Shown here: positions 9,082-19,236 of the stretch, one piece after another
Position numbering within the stretch: the stretch's first letter is position 1
How the letters are laid out: each line of letters starts with the position of its first letter
NCBI GenBank assembly: GCA_007125165.1
Contig: SLDV01000018.1
Span: forward strand, 1-36,346
Origin: Geobacteraceae bacterium
Lineage (GTDB): Bacteria; Desulfobacterota; Desulfuromonadia; Desulfuromonadales; Geopsychrobacteraceae
Direction of reading: 5' to 3'
Length of the DNA stretch: 36,346 nucleotides
Program-made: the position numbers and the translations under genes
The notes under the pieces: generated by a model
Told to the model about the DNA's origin: nothing
Databases searched by the model: none
What the model saw: the letters and a program-made list of their open reading frames with translations, nothing else

Positions 9082-9951
9082 GTGACTTTTCAGAATCTAA
9101 TCCTCTCGCTGCAGAATTTCTGGGCCGACCGTGGCTGTATCATTCAGCAGCCTTATGATATCGAAAAAGGTGCCGGCACCTTCAACCCCGCCACGTTTTT
9201 GCGCGCTCTCGGCCCTGAACCCTGGAACGTTGCATATGTGGAACCATCCCGGCGTCCGACGGACGGCCGTTATGGTGAAAACCCCAACCGTTTGCAGCAC
9301 TATTACCAGTTTCAGGTCATTCTCAAGCCGTCACCGCAGAACATTCAGGATCTCTACCTCGATTCCCTCAAGAGCTTTGGGATTGATCCTCTGGCGCACG
9401 ATATTCGCTTTGTAGAGGATGACTGGGAATCTCCCACCCTCGGTGCCTGGGGTCTGGGCTGGGAAGTCTGGCTTGATGGTATGGAGATCACCCAGTTTAC
9501 CTATTTTCAACAGTGTGGTGGTATTGATCTGAAACCGATTCCGGGTGAAATAACCTACGGCATCGAGCGGATTGCCATGTATTTGCAGGGTGTCGACAAT
9601 GTGTTTGATTTGGAGTGGGTTGATGGAATTCGATACGGTGACGTTCATCATCAGACCGAAGTTGAATTCTCGCATTACAATTTTGAAGAAGCTGATACGG
9701 ATATGCTCTTTAAGCTCTTTAATATGTACGAACAGGAATCCCTGAGACTGGCAGAGAAAAAGCTGGTATTCCCGGCATACGATTTCGTCTTGAAGTGTTC
9801 GCACACCTTCAATCTTCTTGATGCCAGAGGGGCGATTTCGGTGACCGAGCGTGCCGGTTATATCGGTCGGGTGCGCAATATGGCCAAACTCTGCGCTGTA
9901 GCCTACGTAGAACAGCGTGAAAAGCTTGGTTTTCCTTTACTGAAAAAATAA
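9082..9951 (+). CDS. glyQ: Glycine--tRNA ligase alpha subunit
   Basis: This is the catalytic subunit of the bacterial alpha2beta2 glycyl-tRNA synthetase. The 289-residue product matches the family throughout: [61 protein letters not shown] and [22 protein letters not shown]. The start is GTG, 5 bp behind a GGAGG. It pairs with glyS immediately downstream. No T-box or other leader structure was seen in the 91 bp upstream. Confidence 0.97.
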   Translation: MTFQNLILSLQNFWADRGCIIQQPYDIEKGAGTFNPATFLRALGPEPWNVAYVEPSRRPTDGRYGENPNRLQHYYQFQVILKPSPQNIQDLYLDSLKSFGIDPLAHDIRFVEDDWESPTLGAWGLGWEVWLDGMEITQFTYFQQCGGIDLKPIPGEITYGIERIAMYLQGVDNVFDLEWVDGIRYGDVHHQTEVEFSHYNFEEADTDMLFKLFNMYEQESLRLAEKKLVFPAYDFVLKCSHTFNLLDARGAISVTERAGYIGRVRNMAKLCAVAYVEQREKLGFPLLKK

Positions 9952-9999
9952 CGAGTCTTGACCGTTATTTGAACCAGCATACAACGAATGGAGACATGC

Positions 10000-12060
10000 A
10001 TGTCTGCAGAACTCTTTCTCGAACTGGGAACGGAAGAAATACCAGCCGGTTTTATCCCCCGTGCCCTGGAAGATATGGAAAATCTGTTGCGCCAGGAATT
10101 GGAACAGGCCCGTGTGGATCACGGTGACATACGCACCTTCGCCACGCCACGCCGTTTGGCCGTCACCGTTGCCGCGGTTTCCTGTGTCCAGCAACGTCAG
10201 GAGCTCGAACTGACAGGCCCTCCTGCACGTATCGCCTATGATGAACAGGGACAGCCGACCAAAGCTGCCATCGGATTTGCCCGCACCAATGGCGTTGACG
10301 TGGCCGATCTGAAACGGATACAGACTGAAAAGGGAGAATATCTCGGTATCTCCAAGGTCATTGAAGGGGGCAACACGGAAGACTACTTAGCGGATATTCT
10401 GACCCGGGTTATCAATCGGATCAGCTTCAAGAAGTCAATGCGCTGGAAAGATCTGGACGTTCGTTTTGCGCGCCCGGTGCATTGGATTGTGGCACTCTTT
10501 GGCGGCGAGGTGGTACCGATTATCTATGGTGATCTTCACAGTAGTCGTATGTCACGTGGACATCGCTTCATGGCTCCGGATGAATTCAGCGTTTCCGGAG
10601 TTGATGATTACCTGAAAAAAACGCGGCAGCATCATGTGATCGTCGATATTTCTGAACGCCGCACGTTGATTGAACAGCAACTGCAGTCTCTTGCAGACCG
10701 CCTGGGTGGTCGGATCAACTTCGATGAAGAGCTGTTGCAGGAGGTCACCTTTCTGGTTGAGTCCCCTCAGGCACTGGCTGGAAACATTGAGACCAGCTTT
10801 CTGCAATTGCCGCCCGAATTGCTGATCACCAGTATGCGCGAACATCAGCGCTACTTTACCTTGGTTGACGATCAGGGCAAGTTGCTCCCTCATTTTATTA
10901 CTGTTGCCAATACCCATGCTGTTGATCCCGGCGTTGTTGTTGCCGGCAATGAGCGGGTACTTAAGGCACGTCTGGCTGACGCCATGTTTTTCTGGAGTGA
11001 AGACCAGAAGGTGCCGCTCGAATCAAGGCTGCAAGCACTGAAGAAAGTTGTTTATCAGGCGCAGCTTGGCACCAGCTACGAAAAAGTCGACCGCTTCAGC
11101 CGGCTCGCAGCAGGTTTAGCCGAGCAGTTTGCACCTGAAACCCTCTCCCTGACACAACGGGCAGCCCTGCTGGCCAAGTGTGACCTGGAAACCGGCATGG
11201 TCTATGAGTTTCCGGAACTGCAGGGGGTGATGGGACGTGAATACGCTTTGCTGGAAGGGGAAGATCCTCGGGTAGCGAAAGCAATCTACGAACATTACCT
11301 GCCAACCCAGGCCGGTGGAGTCCTGCCTTCCGATGATATCGGCGCCTTTGTCTCGATTGCCGATAAGATCGATACCATCTGTGGTTGTTTTTCCGTTGGT
11401 CTTATTCCTACCGGTACCGCTGACCCTTATGCCCTGCGTCGCAACGCTATCGGCATTTTAGGTGTCATTCTTGATCGCGGTTATGCCCTTTCAATCCCGG
11501 AGCTGGTCTCCCGGAGTGTTGCCCTGCTGGAAAATAAACGTCAACGTTCGGCCGAAGAGGTTGTGACCGACGTTATCGCCTTTATCCGGCTGCGCCTGGT
11601 CAACCAGCTTGCACAGCAGTATCCGGCAGATGTTGTTGATGCTGTTTTAAGCGCCTCATTTGCAGAGCCGGTAGATGCTCTGGCCCGCATCAAGGCATTG
11701 ACAGTCCTCAAGCAAAGGCCTGATTTTGATTTGTTAACAGTAGCTTTCAAGCGTGTTGGCAACATGGTCAAGCAGAGGGTGAACGAAGTTGTCAATGCCG
11801 ATCTTTTGACAGAAGATTGTGAAAAAGAACTGTTTAAGCATCTGCAACTGGTAAAAAAAGAGGTGTCTGCTGCTGTTGACAAAGGGGATTATGTGGGTGC
11901 GCTCGAGTCTGTTGCCCGCTTGCGCACCCCGGTTGATACTTTTTTCGATGATGTGATGGTGATGGTAGACGATGAGGCAATCAGGAACAACCGACTGGCG
12001 CTGTTGACATCCATTTACGATCTGTTCAGTGAGATTGCGGACTTCAGTCGCTTGGCCTGA
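10000..12060 (+). CDS. glyS: Glycine--tRNA ligase beta subunit
   Basis: The beta subunit binds tRNA-Gly and is needed for aminoacylation by GlyQ. I place the start at the second of two in-frame ATGs, giving MSAELFLELGTEEIPAGFI (686 residues). GGAG lies 6 bp upstream of it, and the sequence then aligns with the family N-terminus. The upstream ATG at 9988 would add METC. Typical blocks are TPRRLAV, FLVESPQAL, SMREHQRYF, KCDLETGMVYEFPELQG(VMG) and DPYALRRNAIGIL. The C-terminal DALR-type anticodon-binding region ends the protein. It is 48 bp after glyQ. Confidence 0.96.
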   Translation: MSAELFLELGTEEIPAGFIPRALEDMENLLRQELEQARVDHGDIRTFATPRRLAVTVAAVSCVQQRQELELTGPPARIAYDEQGQPTKAAIGFARTNGVDVADLKRIQTEKGEYLGISKVIEGGNTEDYLADILTRVINRISFKKSMRWKDLDVRFARPVHWIVALFGGEVVPIIYGDLHSSRMSRGHRFMAPDEFSVSGVDDYLKKTRQHHVIVDISERRTLIEQQLQSLADRLGGRINFDEELLQEVTFLVESPQALAGNIETSFLQLPPELLITSMREHQRYFTLVDDQGKLLPHFITVANTHAVDPGVVVAGNERVLKARLADAMFFWSEDQKVPLESRLQALKKVVYQAQLGTSYEKVDRFSRLAAGLAEQFAPETLSLTQRAALLAKCDLETGMVYEFPELQGVMGREYALLEGEDPRVAKAIYEHYLPTQAGGVLPSDDIGAFVSIADKIDTICGCFSVGLIPTGTADPYALRRNAIGILGVILDRGYALSIPELVSRSVALLENKRQRSAEEVVTDVIAFIRLRLVNQLAQQYPADVVDAVLSASFAEPVDALARIKALTVLKQRPDFDLLTVAFKRVGNMVKQRVNEVVNADLLTEDCEKELFKHLQLVKKEVSAAVDKGDYVGALESVARLRTPVDTFFDDVMVMVDDEAIRNNRLALLTSIYDLFSEIADFSRLA

Positions 12061-12102
12061 TTGGTATTTGTTAGGCATTATTAGCCATGAGGAGAAATCA
12101 GG

Positions 12103-14766
12103 ATGGGAAAGTACGTTTATTCGTTCGGAGAGGGGCAGGCTGACGGCGATAATACCATGCGGGAGCTGCTCGGCGGCAAAGGAATGAACCTTGCGGATAT
12201 GACTTCTATTGGTCTGCCGGTTCCACCGGGCTTTACTCTTACTACTGAGGTCTGCAAAGCCTTTTACGCCAATGAACGTCAGTATCCCCAGGAAGTAGTC
12301 AATCAGGTTAAAGAAGCGTTGCTCCTGCTGGAAAAACGTATCAGCAAGCGTTTTGGCGATGCAGAGAATCCTCTTCTCGTTTCCGTCCGTTCCGGCGCAC
12401 CAGCCTCGATGCCGGGAATGATGGATACCGTCCTGAACCTCGGGCTGAACGATCAAACCATTCAGGGGGTGATCAACCAGAGTAATGATCCCCGCTTTGC
12501 CTATGATTCCTATCGCCGTTTTATCCAGATGTATTCCAACGTTGTAATGGGGATGGATAGCGAGGTTCTGGAGCATCTTCTCGAGCAGAAAAAAAGTGCT
12601 CGCGGGGTCATTCAGGATACTGATCTGACCGCCGACGATTTGAAAGAACTGGTTGCTGAATTCAAAAATAGTTGTAAGGAAAAATTGCGCAGAAACTTTC
12701 CTGAAGACCCGACCGAACAGCTTTGGGGGGCTATCAGTGCTGTTTTCGGTTCGTGGATGAATCCTCGCGCGGTTACCTACCGTAAATTAAACAACATACC
12801 GGCCCACTGGGGCACCGCTGTCAATGTTCAGGCCATGGTGTTTGGTAATATGGGAGAGAATTGTGCAACCGGTGTTGCCTTTACCCGCGATCCGGCCACC
12901 GGAGAAAATTACTTTTACGGAGAATACCTGGTCAATGCCCAGGGCGAGGATGTGGTCGCCGGTACCCGTACGCCGCAACCGATTAACCGTGCCAAATATC
13001 AAGAAGGCGACCTGCCGGCGCTGGAAGATGTTATGCCGGAAAGTTACCAGCAACTGGTAAACATCCGTGAGCTGCTGGAAAATCATTACCGCGACATGCA
13101 GGATATTGAGTTTACCATTGAAAAAGGAAAGCTCTACATGCTGCAAACTCGTACCGGTAAGCGTACCGCCCATGCGGCGATCCGGATTGCTGTGGAAATG
13201 GTCAGGGAGGGCCTTATCAGTGAACGGGAAGCGGTTCTGCGCGTCAATCCCGACCAGCTCGACCAGCTTCTTCACCCCTCCCTTGATCCGCGGGCGGAGA
13301 AAAATGTTATCGCCAGGGGATTGCCGGCATCGCCCGGAGCCGCGAGTGGACAGGTTATTTTCACCGCCGATGAAGCGGAAGAGATGGCGCGGCTGAAAAA
13401 GGATGTGATACTGGTCAGGGTCGAAACCAGCCCTGAAGACATTCACGGCATGCATGCTGCGCGTGGTATTCTCACGGCCCGTGGAGGCATGACCTCCCAC
13501 GCCGCAGTTGTTGCCCGGGGAATGGGGAAATGTTGTGTTTCCGGTTGCGGTTCCATCAAGATCGATTACGAGAAGCAGCAATTTACTACCGACACCGGTC
13601 TGGTGGTGAAACGCGGGGAGTACATCACCCTCGATGGTTCAGCCGGTGAAGTCCTGCTCGGCAACGTGCCCAAGATTGAACCGGAAGTCAGCGGCGATTT
13701 CGCCACCTTGATGGCCTGGGCCGACAGTTTCCGCCGCCTTAAGGTCAGGACAAATGCTGATACTCCTTATGACTCCGGGGTAGCACGTGAATTCGGGGCG
13801 GAAGGGATTGGTCTGTGCCGAACCGAACACATGTTCTTCGAGGGAGATCGCATTCAGACTGTTCGTGAAATGATTCTGGCCAACGATCTGGCCGGTCGCA
13901 AGCGGGCGCTGGACAAGATTCTGCCAATGCAAAAAGGAGATTTCCTTGGAATCTTCAGGGTCATGAAGGGGTTCCCGGTGACTATCCGGTTACTGGACCC
14001 CCCGTTACACGAATTTTTGCCACAGAACGACGATGATGTATCCGAACTTGCTCAGGCCGTCGGCATGCGTTTCTCGGAAGTCAAGGCGCATGTTGAAAAA
14101 CTCCATGAATTCAATCCGATGCTCGGGCATCGCGGGTGTCGCCTGGCAATTACCTATCCGGAAGTTTACGATATGCAGGTTCAGGCTATTATGGAGGCGG
14201 CTTGTGAACTGGTACGGGACGAGAAGTTTGAGATTGTACCGGAAATCATGATTCCGTTGGTTGCCCATGTCAATGAATTAAGGATTCTGCGGACGAACGC
14301 CATCAAGGTGGCCGATGCTGTTTGTGCCCGTTATGGCGTCAAAATCAACTACCTGATCGGCACTATGATTGAATTGCCGCGGGCGGCTCTCACCGCGGAT
14401 GCTATTGCAGAAGAGGCCGACTTTTTCTCTTTTGGCACCAATGACCTGACCCAGACAACCTACGGATTGTCGCGTGATGACGCCGGCAACTTTCTTCCCG
14501 ACTATGTTGAGCGTGGCGTGTTGAAAAAAGACCCCTTTGTTGCCCTGGATCAGCGTGGTGTTGGAGAGTTGGTCCGGATCGGTTTTGATCGAGGGCGCTC
14601 GACCCGTCCCGATTTGAAAGTGGGTATCTGTGGCGAGCACGGCGGAGAACCTTCGAGTGTTATCTTCTGTCACAAAATCGGTCTCGATTACGTCTCATGT
14701 TCCCCGTATCGCGTACCTGTAGCACGATTGGCCGCCGCCCACGCCGCCATACAGGAAAAAAGTTAG
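12103..14766 (+). CDS. ppdK: Pyruvate, phosphate dikinase
   Basis: PPDK interconverts pyruvate + ATP + Pi and phosphoenolpyruvate + AMP + PPi. In anaerobes it can serve gluconeogenesis from acetate-derived pyruvate or pyrophosphate-linked glycolysis. The 887-residue protein is full length. It has an N-terminal ATP-grasp nucleotide domain (GGKGMNLADM, SVRSGAPASMPGMMDTVLN), a swivelling domain with catalytic H466 in GGMTSHAAV, and a C-terminal PEP/pyruvate TIM barrel with catalytic C843 in GICGEHGGEPSS. GAGGAG precedes the ATG. It is 42 bp after glyS with no terminator seen between, so co-transcription is possible. A terminator follows. Confidence 0.97.
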   Translation: MGKYVYSFGEGQADGDNTMRELLGGKGMNLADMTSIGLPVPPGFTLTTEVCKAFYANERQYPQEVVNQVKEALLLLEKRISKRFGDAENPLLVSVRSGAPASMPGMMDTVLNLGLNDQTIQGVINQSNDPRFAYDSYRRFIQMYSNVVMGMDSEVLEHLLEQKKSARGVIQDTDLTADDLKELVAEFKNSCKEKLRRNFPEDPTEQLWGAISAVFGSWMNPRAVTYRKLNNIPAHWGTAVNVQAMVFGNMGENCATGVAFTRDPATGENYFYGEYLVNAQGEDVVAGTRTPQPINRAKYQEGDLPALEDVMPESYQQLVNIRELLENHYRDMQDIEFTIEKGKLYMLQTRTGKRTAHAAIRIAVEMVREGLISEREAVLRVNPDQLDQLLHPSLDPRAEKNVIARGLPASPGAASGQVIFTADEAEEMARLKKDVILVRVETSPEDIHGMHAARGILTARGGMTSHAAVVARGMGKCCVSGCGSIKIDYEKQQFTTDTGLVVKRGEYITLDGSAGEVLLGNVPKIEPEVSGDFATLMAWADSFRRLKVRTNADTPYDSGVAREFGAEGIGLCRTEHMFFEGDRIQTVREMILANDLAGRKRALDKILPMQKGDFLGIFRVMKGFPVTIRLLDPPLHEFLPQNDDDVSELAQAVGMRFSEVKAHVEKLHEFNPMLGHRGCRLAITYPEVYDMQVQAIMEAACELVRDEKFEIVPEIMIPLVAHVNELRILRTNAIKVADAVCARYGVKINYLIGTMIELPRAALTADAIAEEADFFSFGTNDLTQTTYGLSRDDAGNFLPDYVERGVLKKDPFVALDQRGVGELVRIGFDRGRSTRPDLKVGICGEHGGEPSSVIFCHKIGLDYVSCSPYRVPVARLAAAHAAIQEKS

Positions 14767-14783
14767 CAAATCGATAACCTGGT

Positions 14784-14818
14784 TGCAGGTGGGTTCTTTT
14801 ATTTCGGGCCCACCTGCA
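14784..14818. terminator. Hairpin terminator after ppdK, overlapping the convergent gene's 3' end
   Basis: TGCAGGTGGG at 14784-14793 pairs perfectly with CCCACCTGCA at 14809-14818. The 15-base loop contains TTCTTTTATTT. The T-run after the 3' arm (GTCGTTTT) is short. The 3' arm lies inside the last codons of the convergent REC-PAS-GGDEF-EAL gene, so the hairpin may serve both strands. Confidence 0.65.
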
Positions 14819-16955
14819 GTCGTTTTGACCGCTGATGAGCTCCTATTTCATAGTTGTGGGTGAGGATGTAGTCAGTTGCATCTTCCTTAACCAGTGGTCG
14901 ACTGTAGTAGTATCCCTGGCCAATCTTTCCCCCATGTTTCAGCAGGTACTCATGTTGCTGCGGGGTTTCGATCCCCTCGGCGACAAAGCGCAACTGCAGA
15001 CCCTCTGCAACCTTGATCATGGCTGGAATGATGGTGTCGGCGGGGTTTGTTCTGCTGATTTTTTGCAAAAAAGATTTGTCCAGCTTGAGCGTATGCAGAG
15101 GCAGGCGATCAAGATAGCAGAGTGAGGAATAACCGGTTCCGAAATCATCAACAGCGATTTTGATGCCGTAACCGGCGAGTTCAACAATGTTGGCGACCGT
15201 CGTTTTCAAATCCTGAACCAGAACGTTTTCCGTCAGTTCCAGCTCAAAATCTCTTGGATCCAGGTCGTAAAAATGAATCAGTTCGAGCACCTTTCCGGCA
15301 AAAGAATCCATCTGTAGTTGAACGGCTGAAATATTAATGGATACTTGAACAAAAATTCCCCTTCTGTTCCACTCCTTCAGGTTCTGACAGGTTTTTTCTA
15401 TAACACGCTGACCGATATCATTGATAAGGGTAGTCTCTTCAGCTGTTTCGATAAACTGGCTAGGTAAAATGATGTTGCCTGAAGGCAGTTGGATTCTTGC
15501 CAGAGCTTCGATGCTGTTGACACGCATGCTGCTGAGGTTGATCAGGGGCTGATAGTGGACGATCAAGTGGTCATTTTTCAGGGCACTTCTGATCAGGTTT
15601 TCAGTAAAAACTTTCTGGCTGTTTTTGTTCTCCAGGGTTGTGTCATAGAATCCGTATGAATTGATGGAGCGGTTTTTCAGATTGCTCAGGGCTGTGTCAA
15701 CATTTTTCATCATGTCTTCGCAACTGTTGCCGTGCTCGGGGTAGGTGGCGATACCGATACTGACACTGAGATGGATTTCATGACCGTTATCACGAAGAGG
15801 GATGGCTGTTTCCGAGACAATCAGCTCGGCCCGCGCCAGGGCTTCTGCGCGCGCGTTGTTGGCTGGCAGCAGCAAGGCAAATTCATCTCCGCCGATGCGG
15901 GCGAGGGTGTCAACCGGAGTGCAGCAACGGCGCAGGCGTTCGGCAAAGCGCTTCAGTATCGTGTCACCAGTGGTCTGGCTGTAGGTGTCATTGATGAGTT
16001 TGAAGCGATTGATATCAATCAATATCAACGCAAATGTCTCACCTGTTCCCTGGGCGCGGTTGATCAGTTGATTAAGCCGTTCGTGCAGGAGGCTGCGATT
16101 GGGCAGGCCCGTCATCAGGTCATGGTTGTGCTGAAAACGGATAATATCTTCTGAGCGCTTTTTCTCGGTAATATCGCGGGCGACGCCATAGGTGCCGACG
16201 AAGTTGCGTCCGGATCTTCTGGCTTGCCCAAGACGGTAGCCGCCGGTGACTTTACGTTCGATGTTGAGGGTCCGTATCTCCACATAAACGATGTTATCTT
16301 GTGCTTTTCCCTGAAGTCTTAATTCAATTTTTTCGCTATGCTTGATTGGTGCCTCAGCTTTAAAGTAGCGGTTTGCCAGATCCAGATCTTCGTGATAGAC
16401 CAGAGTGCTGTAATGTCGGCCCAGTATCTCCTTTCTGCTCAATCCAAGACGATCAAGGGTGTTTTTATTGACGAAAGTAAAATGACCCTGCTGATCGAGC
16501 ATGTAAACAAGGTCGGGGGAATGATGAACGATAAACTTATGCAGGGCTTCCGATTCCTGCAATGTCGCGATCATTGCCTTGTTGTCACGCTCAAGTTGGA
16601 TTTTTTCACGGACATTGTTGATGGAAAACAGAAGTTCTTCAGGGGTGTAGGGTTTGCGGATGAAGTCTCTGGCCCCGGCTTTGAGGACATGGACCGCTTT
16701 TCTGATTTCTGATTCACCACTGACGACAATGACGTTGGTTCGCGGATGATGATCGTTAATGTACTCCAGCACTCTGGCACCATCAATATCGGGCATATGA
16801 AGGTCGAGCAGCACAATATCGTACTGCCGGCGGGACAGTTCAGCAATCGCTGCGCCGCCTGAGGTTACTACCTGCGATTCCAGTGCTTCGAGCTTGAGAA
16901 TGCTCTGCAGGCTTCGAGCAACCTTGATTTCATCGTCAACGACCAGGATCAACAT
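14799..16955 (-). CDS. REC-PAS-GGDEF-EAL response regulator
   Basis: This 718-residue cytoplasmic protein should control cyclic-di-GMP in response to phosphorylation. The REC domain (1-120) has D7, D8, phosphoacceptor D51 and K101. A PAS domain follows (about 125-265), then a GGDEF domain with intact GGDEF but no RxxD inhibitory site (TPVD at that position). The EAL domain has EALAR, the ELTEN motif, DDFGTG and AEGIET all present. Both catalytic domains therefore look competent by motif, though many such hybrids use only one. The HDOD-histidine kinase gene lies 65 bp upstream on the same strand and is the likely partner. Which catalytic activity dominates cannot be read from sequence. Confidence 0.92.
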   Translation of the reverse strand: MLILVVDDEIKVARSLQSILKLEALESQVVTSGGAAIAELSRRQYDIVLLDLHMPDIDGARVLEYINDHHPRTNVIVVSGESEIRKAVHVLKAGARDFIRKPYTPEELLFSINNVREKIQLERDNKAMIATLQESEALHKFIVHHSPDLVYMLDQQGHFTFVNKNTLDRLGLSRKEILGRHYSTLVYHEDLDLANRYFKAEAPIKHSEKIELRLQGKAQDNIVYVEIRTLNIERKVTGGYRLGQARRSGRNFVGTYGVARDITEKKRSEDIIRFQHNHDLMTGLPNRSLLHERLNQLINRAQGTGETFALILIDINRFKLINDTYSQTTGDTILKRFAERLRRCCTPVDTLARIGGDEFALLLPANNARAEALARAELIVSETAIPLRDNGHEIHLSVSIGIATYPEHGNSCEDMMKNVDTALSNLKNRSINSYGFYDTTLENKNSQKVFTENLIRSALKNDHLIVHYQPLINLSSMRVNSIEALARIQLPSGNIILPSQFIETAEETTLINDIGQRVIEKTCQNLKEWNRRGIFVQVSINISAVQLQMDSFAGKVLELIHFYDLDPRDFELELTENVLVQDLKTTVANIVELAGYGIKIAVDDFGTGYSSLCYLDRLPLHTLKLDKSFLQKISRTNPADTIIPAMIKVAEGLQLRFVAEGIETPQQHEYLLKHGGKIGQGYYYSRPLVKEDATDYILTHNYEIGAHQRSKRLQVGPK

Positions 16956-17020
16956 TCGTCATCATTCTCTCCCCCTTCCATTATCAACAGGTTATCACTT
17001 ATGTTATCGACTTGTGTATC

Positions 17021-19105
17021 TTATGTGGCTCTACGCGGCAATAATATCTTGAATTCGGTGCCTGATGCAGCGCTTGAAAAACATGAAATGCTACCGCCCA
17101 TCTCCTTGACCAGTGTGTTGACAACCACCAGTCCGATGCCGGAGTGCCCTTCTTTGGTGCTGGTTGCCGGGCTGAAAAGGTTTTGCAGTATTGTTGGTTC
17201 AATGCCTGGGCCATTATCTCTGACAATGATTTCAACATAACTCTGCTGGTCCTGGAAAATGTTATCTCGGGTGGATATCCTTATCATACCCCCTGACTCA
17301 AGAGCTTCAACGGCATTTTTGAGCAGGTTGATCAGGACTTGTTTGAGCTTGTCGGACGAGCAGTCCAGCAGCGGTAATTTTTCATCAAGATGTAATTCCG
17401 ACTCTATTCGACCTGATGAATAGAGTGAGTTGCTTAAAATACGATCAAGTTCGGTAATTAATGCATTAATGTCAGTAACACCCTGGCTGCCTTGGCTCTG
17501 GGCAGTCTGTTTTCCGGCATGCAGGAGGATACGACCAATACGGTCGATTTCTTCAGAAATTGTGTGCAGTTCTTCCCGCGCGGTGTCCTCCTGCTTCAGC
17601 TTTTTGCCCAGAACATAGAGGTAATTGTTGATAATCGATAGTGGGTTGCTGATTTCATGAATCAGTTGCCTGAATTCGTCTGCTCCCATGCCGATTGACG
17701 AGTTCAGGGTTTCGCTTAGAGCGGCCTGTCGCCGGGCAATTTCAGTACTGAACATCGACAACAGGCTTTTTTCCCGCGCGGACTGAGGCGATTGGCTGTT
17801 GTCGAATCCCAGGGCAATGACACCGAGTTTCTTCCCCCGGTGAAGCAGAGGAATCAGCGATATCACTGAACTGTCGAGCAGGCGCAGCAATTGATGGTCA
17901 GCGATAGTGGCCCCTTCGCTGGTCAGAGTTTTTTCCGCGCCTGACATCAGTGCGGCAACGACCTGACTACTGCTGTCAGAACATTTCCAGGTCAGATCGT
18001 CTAATTGATGTAGTTCAAGGTCATTTACCGGGATCAGCCTTGAATCACCATCGTCATAGCGAAGAAGAAGTAATTGCTTAAGAGGAAAAACCGAGGAGAA
18101 ACTGATTCTCACCTGTCTGGCGAAGATGAGTAGATCCTCCCCGACCTCTGGTGCTGCCGCCTGTGTTAAAGCAATCCGGCGCACTGCGTCACGTAGCCTT
18201 GGTCCCGATGTCTCATCCTCCGGAAGTAGGCCTGACTCCTGATGATCAGAGATGAAGGTTTCCGGATCACTGATCCCTAAAGCGGCGAACATGGATTTGC
18301 TGACGGTCAATGCCTCATGGAAGCATTCAAGGGTAGTTTCAGCGGTCAGACCCAGCAGGTTTGCTGCCCTGGACAGGGCTGCCGGGTTGGCTGCTGCGTT
18401 TTTAGTGTTGGCAAGGCCGGCGGCAACGGCGAGAATTTTAAGAAGTGTCGGGGCGCTGCGGAGCTCATCGATGCGCGTCTGCTGAAATCGGATTGCATCA
18501 GCGATAAAGGAATCGAGATTCCAGTTTTGTGCCAGCGTCGCACCAAGTTCACAATGATCAACTCCAAGAAGTTCTTTTTCCCGTATGCTAAAGCCCTGTG
18601 GCGTTTCGTAATAGGTTTGCAGTAACTGCTGATAGTCATCATTGTTAGTCAACAGGATCAGCATGCCGGACTGATAAAGGAGTCCGGCAAGAAAAGCCTC
18701 CCCTGGCTTTTGATAGGCGAGTAAACGAGCCAGGCGTTTACACAGGTTGGCACAACAGATTGAGCGAACCCAGATCTGTCGAATTTGCTGGTTGACCGAA
18801 TTGTTGAGCTGAGCGAAAAACTGTTCAATGGCACAAGTAGTGACGATAGTCTTGAGATTGCGCATACCCAGAACAATCAGGATACGTCGCAGGTCACCGA
18901 CATTTTTCCACTGTCGAAATGCCGGTGAGTTGGCAATCTGCAGTATTCTTGCGGTCAGGCCGGTATCCTGGCTGATGATGTCGGAAAACTTTTCAAATCC
19001 GACATCTTCCTGATGACACAACTCCAGAAGTTCCACCAGGATCTGCGGAACGGCAGGGAGTCTGGAAATGTCATAGGACTTGTTGTCGCGACAAATCAGA
19101 TTCAT
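17021..19105 (-). CDS. HDOD-domain histidine kinase
   Basis: This 694-residue protein has no obvious membrane segment. The HDOD domain fills about 10-210 (RLPAVPQIL, ISQDTGLTARILQIANS, FLAGLLYQSGML). A middle region of about 290-455 looks GAF-like. A histidine kinase module follows, with the H-box around H483 (QLIHEISNPLS), N-box INLLKNAVEAL, G1 DNGPGI and G2 GHSGIGLVVV. HDOD domains lack the HD phosphodiesterase residues and are thought to be signalling or protein-interaction modules. It lies directly upstream of the REC-PAS-GGDEF-EAL gene, suggesting a two-component pair. An AT-rich stretch with the palindrome TAACTAGTTA at 19190-19199 lies upstream and may hold the promoter. Confidence 0.9.
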   Translation of the reverse strand: MNLICRDNKSYDISRLPAVPQILVELLELCHQEDVGFEKFSDIISQDTGLTARILQIANSPAFRQWKNVGDLRRILIVLGMRNLKTIVTTCAIEQFFAQLNNSVNQQIRQIWVRSICCANLCKRLARLLAYQKPGEAFLAGLLYQSGMLILLTNNDDYQQLLQTYYETPQGFSIREKELLGVDHCELGATLAQNWNLDSFIADAIRFQQTRIDELRSAPTLLKILAVAAGLANTKNAAANPAALSRAANLLGLTAETTLECFHEALTVSKSMFAALGISDPETFISDHQESGLLPEDETSGPRLRDAVRRIALTQAAAPEVGEDLLIFARQVRISFSSVFPLKQLLLLRYDDGDSRLIPVNDLELHQLDDLTWKCSDSSSQVVAALMSGAEKTLTSEGATIADHQLLRLLDSSVISLIPLLHRGKKLGVIALGFDNSQSPQSAREKSLLSMFSTEIARRQAALSETLNSSIGMGADEFRQLIHEISNPLSIINNYLYVLGKKLKQEDTAREELHTISEEIDRIGRILLHAGKQTAQSQGSQGVTDINALITELDRILSNSLYSSGRIESELHLDEKLPLLDCSSDKLKQVLINLLKNAVEALESGGMIRISTRDNIFQDQQSYVEIIVRDNGPGIEPTILQNLFSPATSTKEGHSGIGLVVVNTLVKEMGGSISCFSSAASGTEFKILLPRRAT

Positions 19106-19236
19106 TGCTTCCCTGACATCTTCGCCTAAGCGTTACGTGTTATTGCCACTCGCTCGGTCAACAGGTACATCTGTAACCCTTAATAAGACTAACTAGTTAA
19201 CTAAAATGCTAAAGAAAGGCAAGGATTTTAATTATT

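Noticed and set aside
9100-9951. Overlapping ORFs in other frames inside glyQ, ppdK, glyS and recO
   Set aside because: All are shadows of recognised genes with no Shine-Dalgarno or domain match of their own.
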